From positions 1 to 64,000 of the forward strand of contig NZ_JAPZTZ010000018.1 in assembly GCF_027532945.1 (NCBI RefSeq): a DNA stretch of 64,000 nucleotides. The letters are read 5' to 3'. A program made the position numbers and the translations under genes. Below are positions 63,322 to 64,000 of this stretch, one piece after another (within the stretch, counting starts at the first letter, position 1; each line of letters starts with the position of its first letter). Below the pieces are notes generated by a model that was given only the letters and a program-made list of their open reading frames with translations, was not told the DNA's origin and ran no database searches. This DNA is from Phreatobacter sp. (GTDB lineage: Bacteria > Pseudomonadota > Alphaproteobacteria > Rhizobiales > Phreatobacteraceae).

Positions 63322-64000
63322 ATGTTCGGCAAACGCGGCAATTCAGGTTCCGGCATCGGGCGCTCCCCCTCTCCTGGGGCGCCGACGCTTGACCGCGCGC
63401 CGCCGCCGGCCGCGGCGCCCGTCGCCCGTTCGCCTGAGCCGGCGCGCGTTCCCTCGGTGTCCTCGCCGCCCCTCGCGCCGTCGGCGCCGTCGGAGGACCG
63501 CCAGCGCTCGTCCAGCTTCTACGAGACCAAGAGCCAGGTCTTCGGCGCCCTCATCGAGGCCATCGACCTCTCCCAGCTCGCCAAGCTCGACGCCCAATCG
63601 GCGCGCGAGGAAATCCGCGACATCGTCAACGAAATCATCACGATCAAGAACATCGTGATGTCCATCGCCGAGCAGGAGGACCTGCTCGAGGACATCTGCA
63701 ACGACGTTCTCGGCTATGGTCCGCTCGAGCCGCTGCTCGCCCGCGACGACATCGCCGACATCATGGTGAACGGCCCCAGCACGGTCTACATCGAGGTCAA
63801 CGGCAAGATCTCCAAGACCGGCGTGCGCTTCCGCGACGGTGCGCAGCTGATGAACATCTGCCAGCGCATCGTCAGCCAGGTCGGCCGCCGCGTCGATGAA
63901 TCCTCGCCCATCTGCGACGCGCGCCTGCCCGACGGCTCCCGCGTCAACGTCATCGCCCCGCCGCTGGCCATCGACGGCGCCGCGCTCACCATCCGTAAGT
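63322..64000 (+). CDS. cpaF: Pilus assembly ATPase CpaF (partial, cut by right edge)
   Basis: The first 226 codons of CpaF (TadA), the hexameric ATPase that drives Flp pilus extrusion. It has a Pro/Ser-rich leader (residues 1-60) and then DLSQLAKLDAQSAREEIRDIV. The conserved N-domain follows, with VLGYGPLEPLLARDDIADIMVNGPSTVYIE and ARLPDGSRVNVIAPPLAIDGAALTIRK. The sequence ends before the Walker A site. The start at 63322 follows GATCGAGGCAGC, a moderate site. Downstream genes (tadB, tadC) are expected outside the window. Confidence 0.95.
   Translation, partial: MFGKRGNSGSGIGRSPSPGAPTLDRAPPPAAAPVARSPEPARVPSVSSPPLAPSAPSEDRQRSSSFYETKSQVFGALIEAIDLSQLAKLDAQSAREEIRDIVNEIITIKNIVMSIAEQEDLLEDICNDVLGYGPLEPLLARDDIADIMVNGPSTVYIEVNGKISKTGVRFRDGAQLMNICQRIVSQVGRRVDESSPICDARLPDGSRVNVIAPPLAIDGAALTIRK

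Overview
The window looks like chromosomal DNA of a high-G+C alphaproteobacterium, most likely of the order Hyphomicrobiales (Rhizobiales). The evidence is an hslV-DUF2585-hslU block divergent from hisB-DUF2628-hisH-hisA-hisF, a C4-pathway 5-aminolevulinate synthase (hemA), a DUF2336 protein, an intracellular PHA depolymerase, a Ctp/Tad pilus locus of the cpa type, and CtrA-like and FNR/FixK-like sites. The genus cannot be fixed from sequence alone. I saw no rRNA, tRNA, insertion sequence, prophage or CRISPR array. Nearly all of the window is coding, with many 1-4 nt overlaps.

Layout. (1) 1-3129: intergenic DNA with a 22-bp palindrome, a PPOX-type flavoprotein, an orphan TRAP solute-binding protein, and an AraC regulator. 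(2) 3198-18551: a one-strand catabolic block with an AtuD-like acyl-CoA dehydrogenase, GST, biotin-dependent acyl-CoA carboxylase beta and alpha subunits, enoyl-CoA hydratase, a BKACE (DUF849) enzyme, a complete Liv-type ABC importer, an AMP-forming acyl-CoA ligase, and a second acyl-CoA dehydrogenase. It reads as import, CoA activation, dehydrogenation, carboxylation, hydration and cleavage of a branched (possibly acyclic terpenoid) acid. (3) 18578-25776, minus strand: a metal-handling block with an amidohydrolase, COG0523 GTPase, DUF2946 protein, TonB-dependent receptor, TonB, and a secreted YcnI-PCuAC copper chaperone fusion.

(4) 25968-34470: DUF2336, hemA with an FNR/FixK box, class II aldolase, infC (probably starting at ATT), an ABHD10-like hydrolase, an XRE-cupin regulator coupled to a double GNAT, a YgjP-like metalloprotease, and phaZ with a perfect TTAA-N7-TTAA (CtrA-type) site upstream. 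(5) 34704-41434: an ABC-2 exporter whose ATPase and permease flank a divergent TrpF paralogue, then sugar and sugar-acid genes (ribokinase family, HpcH/HpaI aldolase, gluconokinase, 6-phosphogluconate dehydrogenase) and an adenosine-kinase-like gene. (6) 41439-48557: his genes and hslVU. (7) 48627-55295: an unusual LuxR-type regulator divergent from a ScfR-family regulator, divergent glpK and glpD, and a BaiN-like flavoprotein.

(8) 55297-64000: a Tad/Flp pilus locus with two TadE/G-like pseudopilins and a stand-alone secretin N-domain protein on the minus strand, then two Flp pilins and cpaA-B-C-D-E-F on the plus strand. cpaF is cut by the window edge, and two near-consensus CtrA boxes precede cpaB.

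The most interesting leads are the terpenoid-like catabolic and import block with BKACE in place of a lyase, the TrpF-like protein inside an ABC exporter operon, the TonB/COG0523/YcnI-PCuAC metal island, and the CtrA-type sites in front of phaZ and cpaB.
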